Source: Prodigiosinella aquatilis (GTDB taxonomy: Bacteria; Pseudomonadota; Gammaproteobacteria; Enterobacterales; Enterobacteriaceae). From it: a DNA stretch of 64,000 nt. The position numbers and the translations under genes were made by a program. Positions 44,652 through 53,412 of this stretch are shown piece after piece. The notes under the pieces are model-generated. The model did no database searches. It saw nothing but the letters and a program-made list of their open reading frames with translations, and was not told where the DNA came from. Numbering within the stretch: position 1 is the stretch's first letter; each line of letters starts with the position of its first letter. Where the stretch lies: positions 4,464,001-4,528,000 of the forward strand of contig CP128857.1 of the NCBI GenBank assembly GCA_030388725.1, in the 5' to 3' direction.

Positions 44652-46079
44652 TCAAATAACCAGGCCACGATAGGCACTGACCCACGCCGACTGTGATTGC
44701 ATTACAGACTTCAGCCGCTCGATCTGCTCATTGACCCGCAGAGGTGCGGTGCCGCCATAACCATCACGAGCAGCGATTGCGGCATCAAGGGTCAGACAGG
44801 TACGGACATCAGCGGTCAAACGGGTATCCACGTCAGCCAGCTGTTCATCACTGACCTCCCATAACTGGCAAGCGTGTATTTCACACAGACGGACCAGTTT
44901 TCCTGTAATTTCATGAGCTTCCTTGAAAGGAACGCCGCGTTTTGCCAGCCAGTCGGCCACTTCGGTTGCTAGCGTAAAACCGTCTGGAGCCTGATGCAGA
45001 AGTTGATCGACATTCACGCTCATGGTTTCGATCATGCCGGACATGGCGGGTAGGACCAGACGCAGCGTATCCACCGAGTCAAGGACGCTGCGTTTGTCTT
45101 CACCCAAATCCCGGTTATAGGAAAGCGGCATAGCTTTCATTGTCGCCAGCATGGCCATCAGGTTGCCAATCAAGCGACCGCTGCGACCTCGCGACAATTC
45201 GGCAATATCGGGATTTTTCTTCTGCGGCATAATCGAGCTGCCAGTGGCATAGCTGTCATTAATCTCCACCCAGCGGAACTGCCGCGAGGCCCATAAACAC
45301 ACTTCCTCACTTAAACGGGAAAGATTGACGCCCAGCATGCCGGTAACAAACAGAAACTCGGCCACATGGTCACGACTGGCGACCGCATCAATGGAATTTT
45401 CACAGGGTGCCAGATACCCCAATTCCCGGGCCGACAGTTCAGGATGCATGGCAATAGCCGAGCCTGCCATGGCCGCCGCGCCCAGCGGAGATAACGCACA
45501 ACGCGCGTCCCAATCTTGCATGCGCTGAATATCGCGGGAGAAGGCCTGAGCATGCGCCATCAACTGATGGGCAAAAACGATGGGCTGCGCCTGCTGCAAA
45601 TGGGTAAACCCAGGCGCCAGAGTCTGTATATGTGCCTCAGACTGTTTGATTAATGCCGCCTGCAATTGCAGCAGGTCGGCAACGATTTTACGGCCATGAT
45701 CGCGGAGGTACAGGCGTAAATCATTAGCAGTCTGATCATTCCGGGACCGTCCGGCACGCAGTTTTCCACCCAACTCGCCCAGACGAACCACCAGTTCCCG
45801 TTCGATAAACGTATGAACATCTTCATCATTTTGACTGGGCTGGAGCGTCCCCTGACGAAACTCGTCGTCCAACGTATCCAGGGTAGCGATCATTCTGAGC
45901 GTTTCATCATCCGTAAGTAATCCGGCACGCTGCAACTCATGAGCATGGGCACGACACCCGGCAATATCGTAAGGCGTGAGTGAAAAATAGTTATCGGGAC
46001 AACGGGATAACGCGGTCAGTGCTGCCGCAGGCGCACTTTTAAAACGGGCTCCCCAAAGAAGCTCAGAACTGTTGGACAT
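44652..46079 (-). CDS. Argininosuccinate lyase family protein
   Basis: 475 residues from ATG 46079 (MSNSSELLWGARF) after GAGGG. It belongs to the fumarase/aspartase superfamily, ArgH branch: LRAGRSRNDQTANDLRLYLR, GFTHLQQAQPIVFAHQLMAH and the flexible loop signature GSSIMPQKKNPD are intact. Placement as first gene of a transport/amidohydrolase/PrpD operon, away from argCBGH genes, suggests a catabolic C-N lyase rather than the biosynthetic enzyme. ArgH-like EDDS lyase is a characterised precedent. If no other argH exists in the genome, it could still be the biosynthetic one. Confidence 0.82.
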   Translation of the reverse strand: MSNSSELLWGARFKSAPAAALTALSRCPDNYFSLTPYDIAGCRAHAHELQRAGLLTDDETLRMIATLDTLDDEFRQGTLQPSQNDEDVHTFIERELVVRLGELGGKLRAGRSRNDQTANDLRLYLRDHGRKIVADLLQLQAALIKQSEAHIQTLAPGFTHLQQAQPIVFAHQLMAHAQAFSRDIQRMQDWDARCALSPLGAAAMAGSAIAMHPELSARELGYLAPCENSIDAVASRDHVAEFLFVTGMLGVNLSRLSEEVCLWASRQFRWVEINDSYATGSSIMPQKKNPDIAELSRGRSGRLIGNLMAMLATMKAMPLSYNRDLGEDKRSVLDSVDTLRLVLPAMSGMIETMSVNVDQLLHQAPDGFTLATEVADWLAKRGVPFKEAHEITGKLVRLCEIHACQLWEVSDEQLADVDTRLTADVRTCLTLDAAIAARDGYGGTAPLRVNEQIERLKSVMQSQSAWVSAYRGLVI

Positions 46080-46272
46080 AACAACCCTCATGCTGGCATA
46101 TTGAATGCGTTATTCTTTTCCGAGAATGAAATGAAGAAAGAAATTTTATATTTGGGGAATCGCTCTATAATAATAAAAGCTTATTGCCCGATAGTGATGA
46201 ATCTCAACAAATAATATTAAATCCGTCGAACATCATATTTGTTGAAAAAACATCGGGAGGTAAATACCAATT

Positions 46273-47232
46273 ATGGAAAGTAAACTTTCCGATTTCAGAA
46301 ACCTACTAGCAGAAAAAAATGAAAGCTCACAAATAAGCATCAATAATGTGGACTTAAAGCTATTACGCGTATTCAAAAGTGTTGTCGAAGCCGGAGGTTT
46401 TACTTCTGCAAGTCATGAATTAAACATTGGATTGGCAGCAATAAGTAAACAGGTTTCTGATCTGGAAATTCGCCTTGGGATGACACTATGCAGCCGTGGG
46501 CGTGATGGTTTTTTTCTTACCGAATATGGCAGTATCGTCTATCAGGCCACGTTGGAGCTATTTTCTTCCATCAATCAATTCCGCGATCGTCTGCAAAATA
46601 GCCGTAATGAAATCCTCGGTGAAATCAATATCAGTGTGATTGATAACACCATCACCGACCGCCAATCGCCCATCACCAAAGCGGTGCGCCAACTTGCTCA
46701 CATCGCACCAAAACTGAACATCAGGCTTCAAACGGAACAGCTCGACAATCTTGAGAGAGGATTAAACGAAGGTCGATTAACGTGCGCTATTGCGCCGGTT
46801 TATGAAGAAAAAAGCGAGTTTGAATATTATTTTCTCTATCAGGAAGAGTCACAAATATATTGTAGTAACGAGCATGAATTCTTCCATTTAAATGACTTGG
46901 ATATCACTATTGATATGCTGAAAAATGCTAAAGTCATTAATCATAGTTACGCCAGCATACATCATAAAAATAAAGTATTTAATTTCAAGAATAGCAATAT
47001 TCAGGCAGTGCAAATTGAATCTGTCGCCATGCTCATTCTGACTGGCCATTTTATTGGCTATCTCCCTTGCCATTATGCAGAAAGGTATGTTGAACAAAAT
47101 TTACTACGACCTATTACTTTAGAATCATTAACCATTTTCACCCGATTCTGTTTTATTATCAAAAAAGGGAAAAGAATAAATACGATCATAAAATTATTTA
47201 TGGACGCGTTGGGCATCCAGAGTGAATCATAA
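46273..47232 (+). CDS. LysR-family transcriptional regulator
   Basis: 319 residues. The N-terminal winged helix-turn-helix (residues 25-85) includes LKLLRVFKSVVEAGGFTSAS and LNIGLAAISKQVSDLE, longer than usual at the N-terminus by about 20 residues. The C-terminal co-inducer domain follows. It is divergent from the ArgH-like operon with a 190-base AT-rich gap, the standard arrangement for a LysR activator of that operon. A GGAGG lies 12 bases before the ATG, rather far. The DNA is more AT-rich than the neighbouring operon. Confidence 0.88.
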   Translation: MESKLSDFRNLLAEKNESSQISINNVDLKLLRVFKSVVEAGGFTSASHELNIGLAAISKQVSDLEIRLGMTLCSRGRDGFFLTEYGSIVYQATLELFSSINQFRDRLQNSRNEILGEINISVIDNTITDRQSPITKAVRQLAHIAPKLNIRLQTEQLDNLERGLNEGRLTCAIAPVYEEKSEFEYYFLYQEESQIYCSNEHEFFHLNDLDITIDMLKNAKVINHSYASIHHKNKVFNFKNSNIQAVQIESVAMLILTGHFIGYLPCHYAERYVEQNLLRPITLESLTIFTRFCFIIKKGKRINTIIKLFMDALGIQSES

Positions 47233-47373
47233 CTACATGCACTATTTTGGTGCCTGCCAATCATTTTCGATACTACGTGTTCGCTACATCAGCACTTACT
47301 ACGGCACCACCTCAAACAGCAGCGCGTGCCACTGACAACCGTGAGATATACTCACCTCACGGCTATTAAAGCT

Positions 47374-47781
47374 TTACGCCACGTCGCGCACTTCATGACT
47401 GTGGGTAATGTCCACCGCCTGACCCAGCATCAACGCGACAGAGCAATATTTTTCAGCCGAAAGGGAAACCGCTCGCTCCACGACCTTATCGGTCAGCCCT
47501 TTACCAGTAACAATAAAATGCAGGTTGATGGCAGTGAACAAACGGGGAGCGTCGGTTTTGCGATCCGACGTCAGCCGGACTTCACAATCCATCACATCAT
47601 TACGGCCTTTTTGCAGAATGGAAACCACATCTATAGCACTACACCCACCGACAGACATCAGCACCATTTCCATCGGGCTTGGTGCCTTATCACCGGCATT
47701 GCCATCCATTAATACCTGATGTCCGGAGGCAGATTCACCGATAAACGTTAAGCCTTCAACCCACTTCACTCGCGCCTGCAT
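47374..47781 (-). CDS. yhfA: OsmC-family protein YhfA
   Basis: Cytoplasmic OsmC-like protein, 135 residues from ATG 47781 (MQARVKWVEGLTFIGESASG). It has the two redox cysteines of the family, in SVGGCSAIDVVSIL and SAEKYCSVALML. The exact substrate is unknown; OsmC proteins reduce organic hydroperoxides. It is divergent from crp, as in E. coli. Confidence 0.94.
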   Translation of the reverse strand: MQARVKWVEGLTFIGESASGHQVLMDGNAGDKAPSPMEMVLMSVGGCSAIDVVSILQKGRNDVMDCEVRLTSDRKTDAPRLFTAINLHFIVTGKGLTDKVVERAVSLSAEKYCSVALMLGQAVDITHSHEVRDVA

Positions 47782-48103
47782 AAACTCACCCTCAATCAAC
47801 TATTTTTGAAATATTACATCGCTTATGTACAAAAAAGCCTGATAATCAGAGCTTAGTCATGCTGAAGCGAGACAACACGAGACACTACGTGCAACCTGTG
47901 TTACAAACGAATCCTGAATCTGCTTATTTCGAGCCAAAGCAAAAAAACGAGCAGATCATGACGTCACTCGATAAAGACTTAATTATATTCCCTGACGTCA
48001 TTCCGCCTACACGGAATTTGAATTATAACTATGTTATCACGCCGTACAGGGAACTCTGAGCCCTGTGATTTGCGCAGTGAATTACAACAGAGGATGACAG
48101 CGA
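47782..48103 (+). promoter_or_regulatory. yhfA-crp divergent regulatory region
   Basis: About 320 bases without a convincing gene. AAGCGAGACAACACGAGACAC around 47867-47887 resembles the conserved sequence in the E. coli crp promoter region, and ACAGAGGATGACAGCG is the crp ribosome-binding site. A long leader and CRP autoregulation are known for crp. I cannot locate the CRP sites with confidence. Confidence 0.5.
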
Positions 48104-48736
48104 ATGGTTCTCGGCAAACCGCAAACAGACCCGACTCTTGAATGGTTCCTTTCTCATTGCCATATTCACAAGTATCCATCAAAGAGCACGCTTATTCACC
48201 AAGGTGAAAAAGCAGAAACGCTTTACTACATCGTGAAAGGTGCTGTCGCAGTGCTGATCAAAGATGAAGAAGGCAAAGAAATGATTCTCTCCTATCTTAA
48301 TCAGGGGGATTTTATTGGTGAACTCGGATTGTTTGAAGAAGGCCAGGAGCGAAGTGCTTGGGTGAGAGCCAAAACTGCCTGCGAAGTTGCTGAAATTTCA
48401 TATAAAAAATTCCGTCAGCTGATTCAGGTTAATCCTGACATTTTGATGCGATTATCTGCCCAGATGGCGAACCGTCTACAGGTAACGTCAGAAAAAGTGG
48501 GCAATCTTGCCTTCCTGGACGTAACGGGTCGTATTGCTCAGACGTTGCTTAATCTGGCCAAACAACCTGATGCCATGACCCACCCAGATGGCATGCAGAT
48601 TAAGATCACCCGCCAGGAAATCGGCCAGATCGTGGGATGCTCTCGCGAAACAGTAGGCCGTATACTGAAAATGTTGGAAGATCAAAATCTTATCTCTGCC
48701 CATGGGAAAACCATCGTGGTTTATGGCACCCGCTAA
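48104..48736 (+). CDS. crp: cAMP receptor protein CRP
   Basis: Global catabolite regulator, 210 residues, the standard length. The cyclic-nucleotide domain has FIGELGLFEEGQERSAWVRA with the phosphate-binding Arg/Ser pair. The DNA-binding helix-turn-helix is ITRQEIGQIVGCSRETVGRI and the C-terminus VVYGTR. It is followed by a strong terminator shared with argD. Identity to E. coli CRP is very high by inspection. Confidence 0.99.
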   Translation: MVLGKPQTDPTLEWFLSHCHIHKYPSKSTLIHQGEKAETLYYIVKGAVAVLIKDEEGKEMILSYLNQGDFIGELGLFEEGQERSAWVRAKTACEVAEISYKKFRQLIQVNPDILMRLSAQMANRLQVTSEKVGNLAFLDVTGRIAQTLLNLAKQPDAMTHPDGMQIKITRQEIGQIVGCSRETVGRILKMLEDQNLISAHGKTIVVYGTR

Positions 48737-48751
48737 CCCATATCAGATAAC

Positions 48752-48779
48752 AAAAGAGCGTGCCGTGGCACGCTCTTTT
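48752..48779. terminator. Bidirectional terminator, crp/argD
   Basis: A 13-bp perfect stem (AAAAGAGCGTGCC/GGCACGCTCTTTT) with a 2-base loop, giving T-runs on both strands between the convergent crp and argD genes. Confidence 0.95.
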
Positions 48780-48798
48780 CGTTTTGTCTAAAGACGGC

Positions 48799-50022
48799 TT
48801 ACTGACTGTTGACGACCTGTGCCACCGCTTTGGCGAAAAGCGCCATGCCTTGATCGATATCGTTTAGCTCAATGACCAATGAAGGTACAAAGCGGATCAC
48901 ATCCGGCCCGGCCACCAGAATCATCAGGCCATGCTCAGCCGAAGCAGTCAGGAAATCCCGAGCCCGACCCTGCCATTCCGGTTTTAGCGCCACGCCCAGC
49001 AACAGTCCCTGACCACGAATCTCGTCGAAAATGCCGAACTCCGCATTGATAGTATTCAGCGCTGCCACAAAACGATCGTGACGTTCGGCCACACCTGACA
49101 GCACCTCCGGCGTATTAATCGTATCCAGCGCTGCTTCCGCCACCGCGCAGGCCAACGGATTACCGCCATACGTGGTACCGTGAACCCCCACCGTCATCAC
49201 CGAAGCAATTTCCTCGGTGGTCAGCATTGCACTAATCGGGAAACCACCGCCCAACGCTTTGGCCGTAGTCAAAATATCCGGTTGAACACCGTAATGCATA
49301 TAAGAGAACAGCTTACCGGTGCGCCCCATTCCACTCTGAACTTCATCAAATACCATCAACGCCTGATATTGATCGCACAACGCCCGCACACCGTTTATAA
49401 ATTCCGGCGTTGCCGGGATGACGCCACCCTCGCCCTGCACCGGCTCTAACACCACCGCACAGGTGTGGTCATCCATAACCGCTTTGACAGCAGCCAGATC
49501 GTTAAACGGCACATGGATAATATCTGCTGGTTTCGGGCCGAAACCATCCGCATATTTCGCCTGCCCCCCTACCGACACAGTAAATAACGTGCGGCCATGG
49601 AATGCATGATAGAACGCGATGATTTTGGTTTTGTATGGGCTGTAACGCTTGATGGCATAGTGGCGAGCCAGCTTGAAAGCCGCTTCATTAGCTTCCGCAC
49701 CGGAATTAACGAAAAAGACCCGATCTGCAAACGTCGCATTGATAAGCTTGCTTGCCAACCGCAAAGCCGGTTCATTGGTAAAAACATTACTGGTATGCCA
49801 CAGAGTTTCCCCCTGTTGCTTGAGTGCTTCAACCAACGCAGGATGACAATGCCCCAACGCTGTCACGGCAATCCCACCAGAAAAATCGATATATTCCTTA
49901 CCTTGCTGGTCCCAAACCCGGCTTCCCTTACCTTTAACCGGCACAAACTGCGCTGGTGCATAAACCGGAAGTATTACTTTATTGTGAGTGTCTCTTGTTA
50001 CCGCCATTTTATCTGTTGCCAT
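48799..50022 (-). CDS. argD: Acetylornithine/succinyldiaminopimelate transaminase
   Basis: PLP class III aminotransferase of arginine and lysine biosynthesis. The ATG at 50022 (MATDKMAVTRDTHNKVI) follows GGGGA and gives 407 residues. VFDEVQSGMGRTG and the PLP lysine in TTAKALGGGFPISAM are present. The position between crp and pabA is that of E. coli argD. Its paralogue astC is 10 kb away. Confidence 0.96.
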   Translation of the reverse strand: MATDKMAVTRDTHNKVILPVYAPAQFVPVKGKGSRVWDQQGKEYIDFSGGIAVTALGHCHPALVEALKQQGETLWHTSNVFTNEPALRLASKLINATFADRVFFVNSGAEANEAAFKLARHYAIKRYSPYKTKIIAFYHAFHGRTLFTVSVGGQAKYADGFGPKPADIIHVPFNDLAAVKAVMDDHTCAVVLEPVQGEGGVIPATPEFINGVRALCDQYQALMVFDEVQSGMGRTGKLFSYMHYGVQPDILTTAKALGGGFPISAMLTTEEIASVMTVGVHGTTYGGNPLACAVAEAALDTINTPEVLSGVAERHDRFVAALNTINAEFGIFDEIRGQGLLLGVALKPEWQGRARDFLTASAEHGLMILVAGPDVIRFVPSLVIELNDIDQGMALFAKAVAQVVNSQ

Positions 50023-50141
50023 CTGCTTCCCCACCTCAATATCTCACTACCTTGAATGAAAATATAGTCAATAAATATGCATAAAAAATCACAACGAGGC
50101 AATCATTAATCTGCCGGAAAGAAAAATTATCCACTATATGA

Positions 50142-50717
50142 CTATAAACCAAGAAAATTCTTCAGTAACTGATGCCCCTGCTGACTCAGGATGCTTTCCG
50201 GGTGAAACTGCACCCCTTCCAGAGGCAGAGAACGGTGACGAATACCCATGATTTCATCCATTCCCTGCTGATGCTCACTCCAGGCGGTAATCTCGAAACA
50301 GTCGGGTAGAGAAGCCTTATCAATCACCAGTGAATGATAACGCGTGACGGTCAACGGCTGAGCCAACCCGGTGAACACTCCCACATTGGTATGCTGAATT
50401 AATGATGTTTTGCCATGCATTACCTGCCGGGCACGGACCACCCGCGCACCAAATGCCTGCCCTAGCGCCTGATGACCAAGACAGACCCCCAGAATCGGCA
50501 GTCTACCGGCAAAATGGCGAATAACCGCCAGTGAAATGCCAGCATCATCCGGTGTACAAGGGCCAGGTGAGATCACCAGCCTCTGCGGTGCTAAACGTTC
50601 AATATCTGCTATTTGCAGCTCATCATTACGCTTTACCAGCACATCCTCACCCAATTCACAGAAATACTGATACAGGTTATAGGTAAAGGAATCATAGTTA
50701 TCGATTAATAGCAGCAT
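50142..50717 (-). CDS. pabA: Aminodeoxychorismate synthase, glutamine amidotransferase
   Basis: Supplies ammonia to PabB for 4-amino-4-deoxychorismate in folate synthesis. The 191 residues begin MLLLIDNYDSFTYNLYQYFCELG. The amidotransferase triad is visible: Cys in LGVCLGHQALGQAFG, and His/Glu in GVQFHPESIL. It lies upstream of argD on the same strand. The usual upstream genes fic and yhfG are missing; the island starts there. Confidence 0.97.
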   Translation of the reverse strand: MLLLIDNYDSFTYNLYQYFCELGEDVLVKRNDELQIADIERLAPQRLVISPGPCTPDDAGISLAVIRHFAGRLPILGVCLGHQALGQAFGARVVRARQVMHGKTSLIQHTNVGVFTGLAQPLTVTRYHSLVIDKASLPDCFEITAWSEHQQGMDEIMGIRHRSLPLEGVQFHPESILSQQGHQLLKNFLGL

Positions 50718-50751
50718 ATCAAACCTAACTTATTGATAAACAATCAAAATA

Positions 50752-50835
50752 TTATTTGATCTTTCTTTTCATACCCGCAAGAATACCCGCAATTTTTTTC
50801 GATACATGCTTATGGGCTAAAGCGGTAAAAGCCAT
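50752..50835 (-). CDS. Candidate 27-residue cationic peptide upstream of pabA
   Basis: An ATG at 50835 preceded by GGAG (9 bases) opens a 27-codon frame ending TAA at 50752, 34 bases before pabA on the same strand. The product starts MAFTALAHKHV and ends SKKIAGILAGMKRKIK: a positively charged amphipathic helix. A tandem ATACCCGCAA repeat in the DNA is explained by its G-I-x-A-G repeat. It could be a leader peptide, a small membrane-active peptide or chance. I know no named family for it. Confidence 0.35.
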   Translation of the reverse strand: MAFTALAHKHVSKKIAGILAGMKRKIK

Positions 50836-50928
50836 TGTACCTGTCTCCAGCATGAAAGGGATGACAAGAAATTTACTTTAACAAAACGCTAAAGATACCT
50901 ATGACCATACGGCGGAACCCATCACATC

Positions 50929-50960
50929 GCGCCAGCCCCTTTTTTGGGAGGGGCTGGCGC
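50929..50960. repeat. 12-bp inverted repeat hairpin
   Basis: Perfect arms GCGCCAGCCCCT and AGGGGCTGGCGC around an 8-base loop TTTTTGGG. No proper T-run follows on the minus strand, and only a pyrimidine stretch (TCATCTTTCTT) on the plus strand. It could be a weak terminator for plus-strand transcription or a replication/recombination structure of the adjacent element. Confidence 0.6.
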
Positions 50961-51019
50961 TCATCTTTCTTATGTGGGTGATTTTTCCATAACTCACCAG
51001 ATCGGGAACAGAAAACCAT

Positions 51020-51216
51020 CCCCCACCTTTCCCCCACTTGCTCAGGGATCACGGCTTCCCCCACCTGATTTTCATGGCTAGATTAAAAGTAATTATTTAT
51101 TAGTGAGTTAAGTTATTCCCCCACTTCGCGTCTACATATGCGTGGGAAATGGGGGAAAATGCCGGATAGGATGACGCATTATCCGTTCACCCCCACTTTC
51201 CCCCGTTTAATCCCCC
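51020..51216. repeat. Cluster of CCCCCAC repeats beside the P4-like primase gene
   Basis: The heptamer CCCCCAC occurs five times: 51020, 51031, 51058, 51118 and 51190. Related CCCCCGT (51200), CCCCCAT (51212) and an inverted partial copy TGGGGGAA (51150-51157) are nearby. They lie directly 3' of the primase/helicase gene. Iterons that bind the initiator are expected near P4-type alpha genes, so this may be the origin of the element. The spacing is irregular and function is inferred. Confidence 0.5.
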
Positions 51217-53243
51217 ATCTTATTCCGTTGCGATAACGGCGTGATCCGTTCCCCTTCAAAGGCGATCAGGCCATCTTTTTCCAGCTTGTCCAACCATCGG
51301 GTGAACTTCTTGTTCACATCAAAGCCCATTGCCCGCATATCGTCTCGTACTAATGAACGGGTGCAGCCTTCGCCGTTGGCCGTGCGTGAACGAATGGCCT
51401 GCCATAAGGCGACATGGTTTTCTGTCAGCCTAGAAATACCGGCTAAATCAGGATCGTTGCCAACATCATCCTCTCTGACTTCACGGCCTTCATCGTTCAG
51501 TACCAGCGAGGTGATCTGGTCGCCATCATCATCCACGTACAGATCAACGGCATTCAGGTCATAGGCGCGACGCGGCGGCTCTTCTGCATCTTTCATCTTG
51601 GTGCAACTGAGGATCAACGCGCCGCCATCATCTTCACGGCGCACGTTAAATTCCACATCCAACGCGGCCCGGAAGGCACTGGAGCCTCGTGCGCCTTTGT
51701 CCTGATCTTTACCGGAATGATGAATAATCAGCACCGTGGCCTGTGTTGCCGCTTTGATAGCATCGCATCCCTGGATGAATGCGCCCATGTCTTTAGCCGC
51801 ATTTTCATCCGAACCCCCGAAGCAGCGGGCCAGCGTATCCAGAATAATCAGGCGAACCGACATACCGGAGGCGACTTTCACATCGCGGGCGGCTTGTATC
51901 ACTTGCTGCACGCTCTCCGGGCTGGCCGGAAAAATCGGGCAATCGACACGGTAAAGCGCATCAATTGGGCTACCGCCGTTAAGCGTCTGCTCCCATGCCC
52001 GGATACGACGGGGAACACCAATCCCGCCTTCACCGACGACATAAATCACCGCCCCCTGCGTCACTGGCTTGCCCGCCCACGGTTTGCCAGTGGCGATATG
52101 ACATCCCCATGACACCGCCAGAAAAGACTTATACGAGCCGCTGGCACCGTAAGCGCTGGCCACCGACGAACTCGGCAGATAGCCTTTAATCAGATAATCC
52201 TGCCGCGTATCAAAACCGTCAGAGCCTTTGCGCAGGGGTAATGAGGTGTTGAACGCGGATGTAGCAGTATCGATGCGGACTAAAGGGGTATGCATGGTAT
52301 CGGGCTGATAACGTTGCTTGTTGAAGGCGGATTTTGTGGCCTCAAGCCCATATTGCTGGCGGTAATCATCCCAGTCACAGAGCCTTGTGGTGGGTGGTAA
52401 CGAAACCCAGCCATCCACAGCCAGCGCGGCTTTTTCTGCCTGTTCTTTGCCGATATTGGTCGCGCCGTCAGCATGGACATCATGATCGCCCGCCAAAATA
52501 AAGGTGGCTTTGGGATACTCGTTGCGTAAGGCTTTAGCGACATTTATCAGGTTGGTTGCAGAAACCGCCGCGACAACGGCCGCCGTGGTTATCAGACTGA
52601 TGGTCAGGCCGGTGGCGTACCCTTCGGTGATCACAATAGTGTCCGGCTCTTTCGGATAATGTACCGCGATGAAGGCGCCTTTCAACTGTGAACCAGGCAG
52701 CAGGCGTTTTTCTCCGTTGTCGTTGATCAACTGTGCGCCGGTAAGCTCACCGGAAACGCGGTGCAGCGCTAACAGAAGGCTTCCCCCATCAAACGTGATA
52801 CCGCTAATGCGCGTTTTTTGCTGCGCGGTCAGGCATGGGAGAGTGGTGGAGAGCCCTTTCGTTTTCAAATACACGTTTTCACCATTACTTGAATGGTTCA
52901 GCATTGTCTTGATTTTATCCGCAAGAGGCGGGCGGCCAGTGGCCTTTTTCCTGGCTGGCGCTGTTGACGTGGGTAATGTCAGACTGGCCACCTGTTTTGC
53001 GGCGGCTGGCAGGTCGCAGTGTCTGACTTGTGCTATCAGGTCGAGGCCATCACCATGACCACACTGATTACAAAACCACGTCCCCCGTCCCTCTTTATCA
53101 TCAAAACGAAAACGATCTTTCCCACCACAGGCAGGACAGGAGCCATGTTTCCCACCGGAAGGCACCGAAATATCCAGCGCTGCAAGAATGGACGACCAGC
53201 AGTAGCGGGACTGAGCGGTAATATCCGAAACGAATTTACTCAT
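51207..53243 (-). CDS. P4-type primase with RepA-like helicase domain
   Basis: Replication protein of a P4-like satellite or integrative element, 678 residues from the ATG at 53243, nine bases after GGAGG. Order of domains: N-terminal zinc-binding domain (CPACG at about 45, CNQCG at about 70), TOPRIM-like primase core (TIVITEGYATGLTI near 200), then a RecA-like ATPase (GASGSYKSFLAVSWG near 365; LIILDTLARCFGG as Walker B). A C-terminal winged-helix segment (NEGCTR region onward) follows. It overlaps the preceding small gene by 8 bases. Confidence 0.88.
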   Translation of the reverse strand: MSKFVSDITAQSRYCWSSILAALDISVPSGGKHGSCPACGGKDRFRFDDKEGRGTWFCNQCGHGDGLDLIAQVRHCDLPAAAKQVASLTLPTSTAPARKKATGRPPLADKIKTMLNHSSNGENVYLKTKGLSTTLPCLTAQQKTRISGITFDGGSLLLALHRVSGELTGAQLINDNGEKRLLPGSQLKGAFIAVHYPKEPDTIVITEGYATGLTISLITTAAVVAAVSATNLINVAKALRNEYPKATFILAGDHDVHADGATNIGKEQAEKAALAVDGWVSLPPTTRLCDWDDYRQQYGLEATKSAFNKQRYQPDTMHTPLVRIDTATSAFNTSLPLRKGSDGFDTRQDYLIKGYLPSSSVASAYGASGSYKSFLAVSWGCHIATGKPWAGKPVTQGAVIYVVGEGGIGVPRRIRAWEQTLNGGSPIDALYRVDCPIFPASPESVQQVIQAARDVKVASGMSVRLIILDTLARCFGGSDENAAKDMGAFIQGCDAIKAATQATVLIIHHSGKDQDKGARGSSAFRAALDVEFNVRREDDGGALILSCTKMKDAEEPPRRAYDLNAVDLYVDDDGDQITSLVLNDEGREVREDDVGNDPDLAGISRLTENHVALWQAIRSRTANGEGCTRSLVRDDMRAMGFDVNKKFTRWLDKLEKDGLIAFEGERITPLSQRNKMGD

Positions 53244-53412
53244 CGTCAGATACCTCCGCTTCCAGTGTGTCATTTAACTGATTCAGACGCTCCCACAAGA
53301 TAAACATCAACAGTTCTTTAGCGAGGGCGTTTTCCAGTTCGATGATGGCATAGGCCAGCGCCCGACAGTGATCGACGAGTTCTTCCAGCGTAAGCGGTAT
53401 GGGGTCATACAT
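53236..53412 (-). CDS. Internal start: small 58-residue acidic protein
   Basis: The ATG at 53412 follows GGGGGT and opens, in the same frame as the longer reading, a 58-residue helical, acidic product MYDPIPLTLEELVDHCRAL... ending VSDDE. Small proteins of this kind directly precede the primase in P4-like elements. The composition differs sharply from the upstream part of the frame, which supports a separate start. It and the 178-residue reading are alternatives. Confidence 0.45.
   Translation of the reverse strand: MYDPIPLTLEELVDHCRALAYAIIELENALAKELLMFILWERLNQLNDTLEAEVSDDE

Noticed and set aside
47339..47362. CCGTGAG/CTCACGG stem after yhfA as a terminator
   Set aside because: The stem is real, but no T-run follows it on the minus strand.
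47859..48059. 66-codon plus-strand frame before crp
   Set aside because: It lies in the conserved crp promoter region, has no ribosome-binding site and no recognisable family.
50771..50792. Tandem ATACCCGCAA repeat as an attachment site
   Set aside because: It is accounted for by the G-I-x-A-G repeat of the candidate 27-residue peptide, and no second copy was seen elsewhere in the window.
50873..51064. 63-codon minus-strand frame over the CCCCCAC repeats
   Set aside because: It reads through the hairpin and the repeats, lacks a good binding site and shows no family resemblance.
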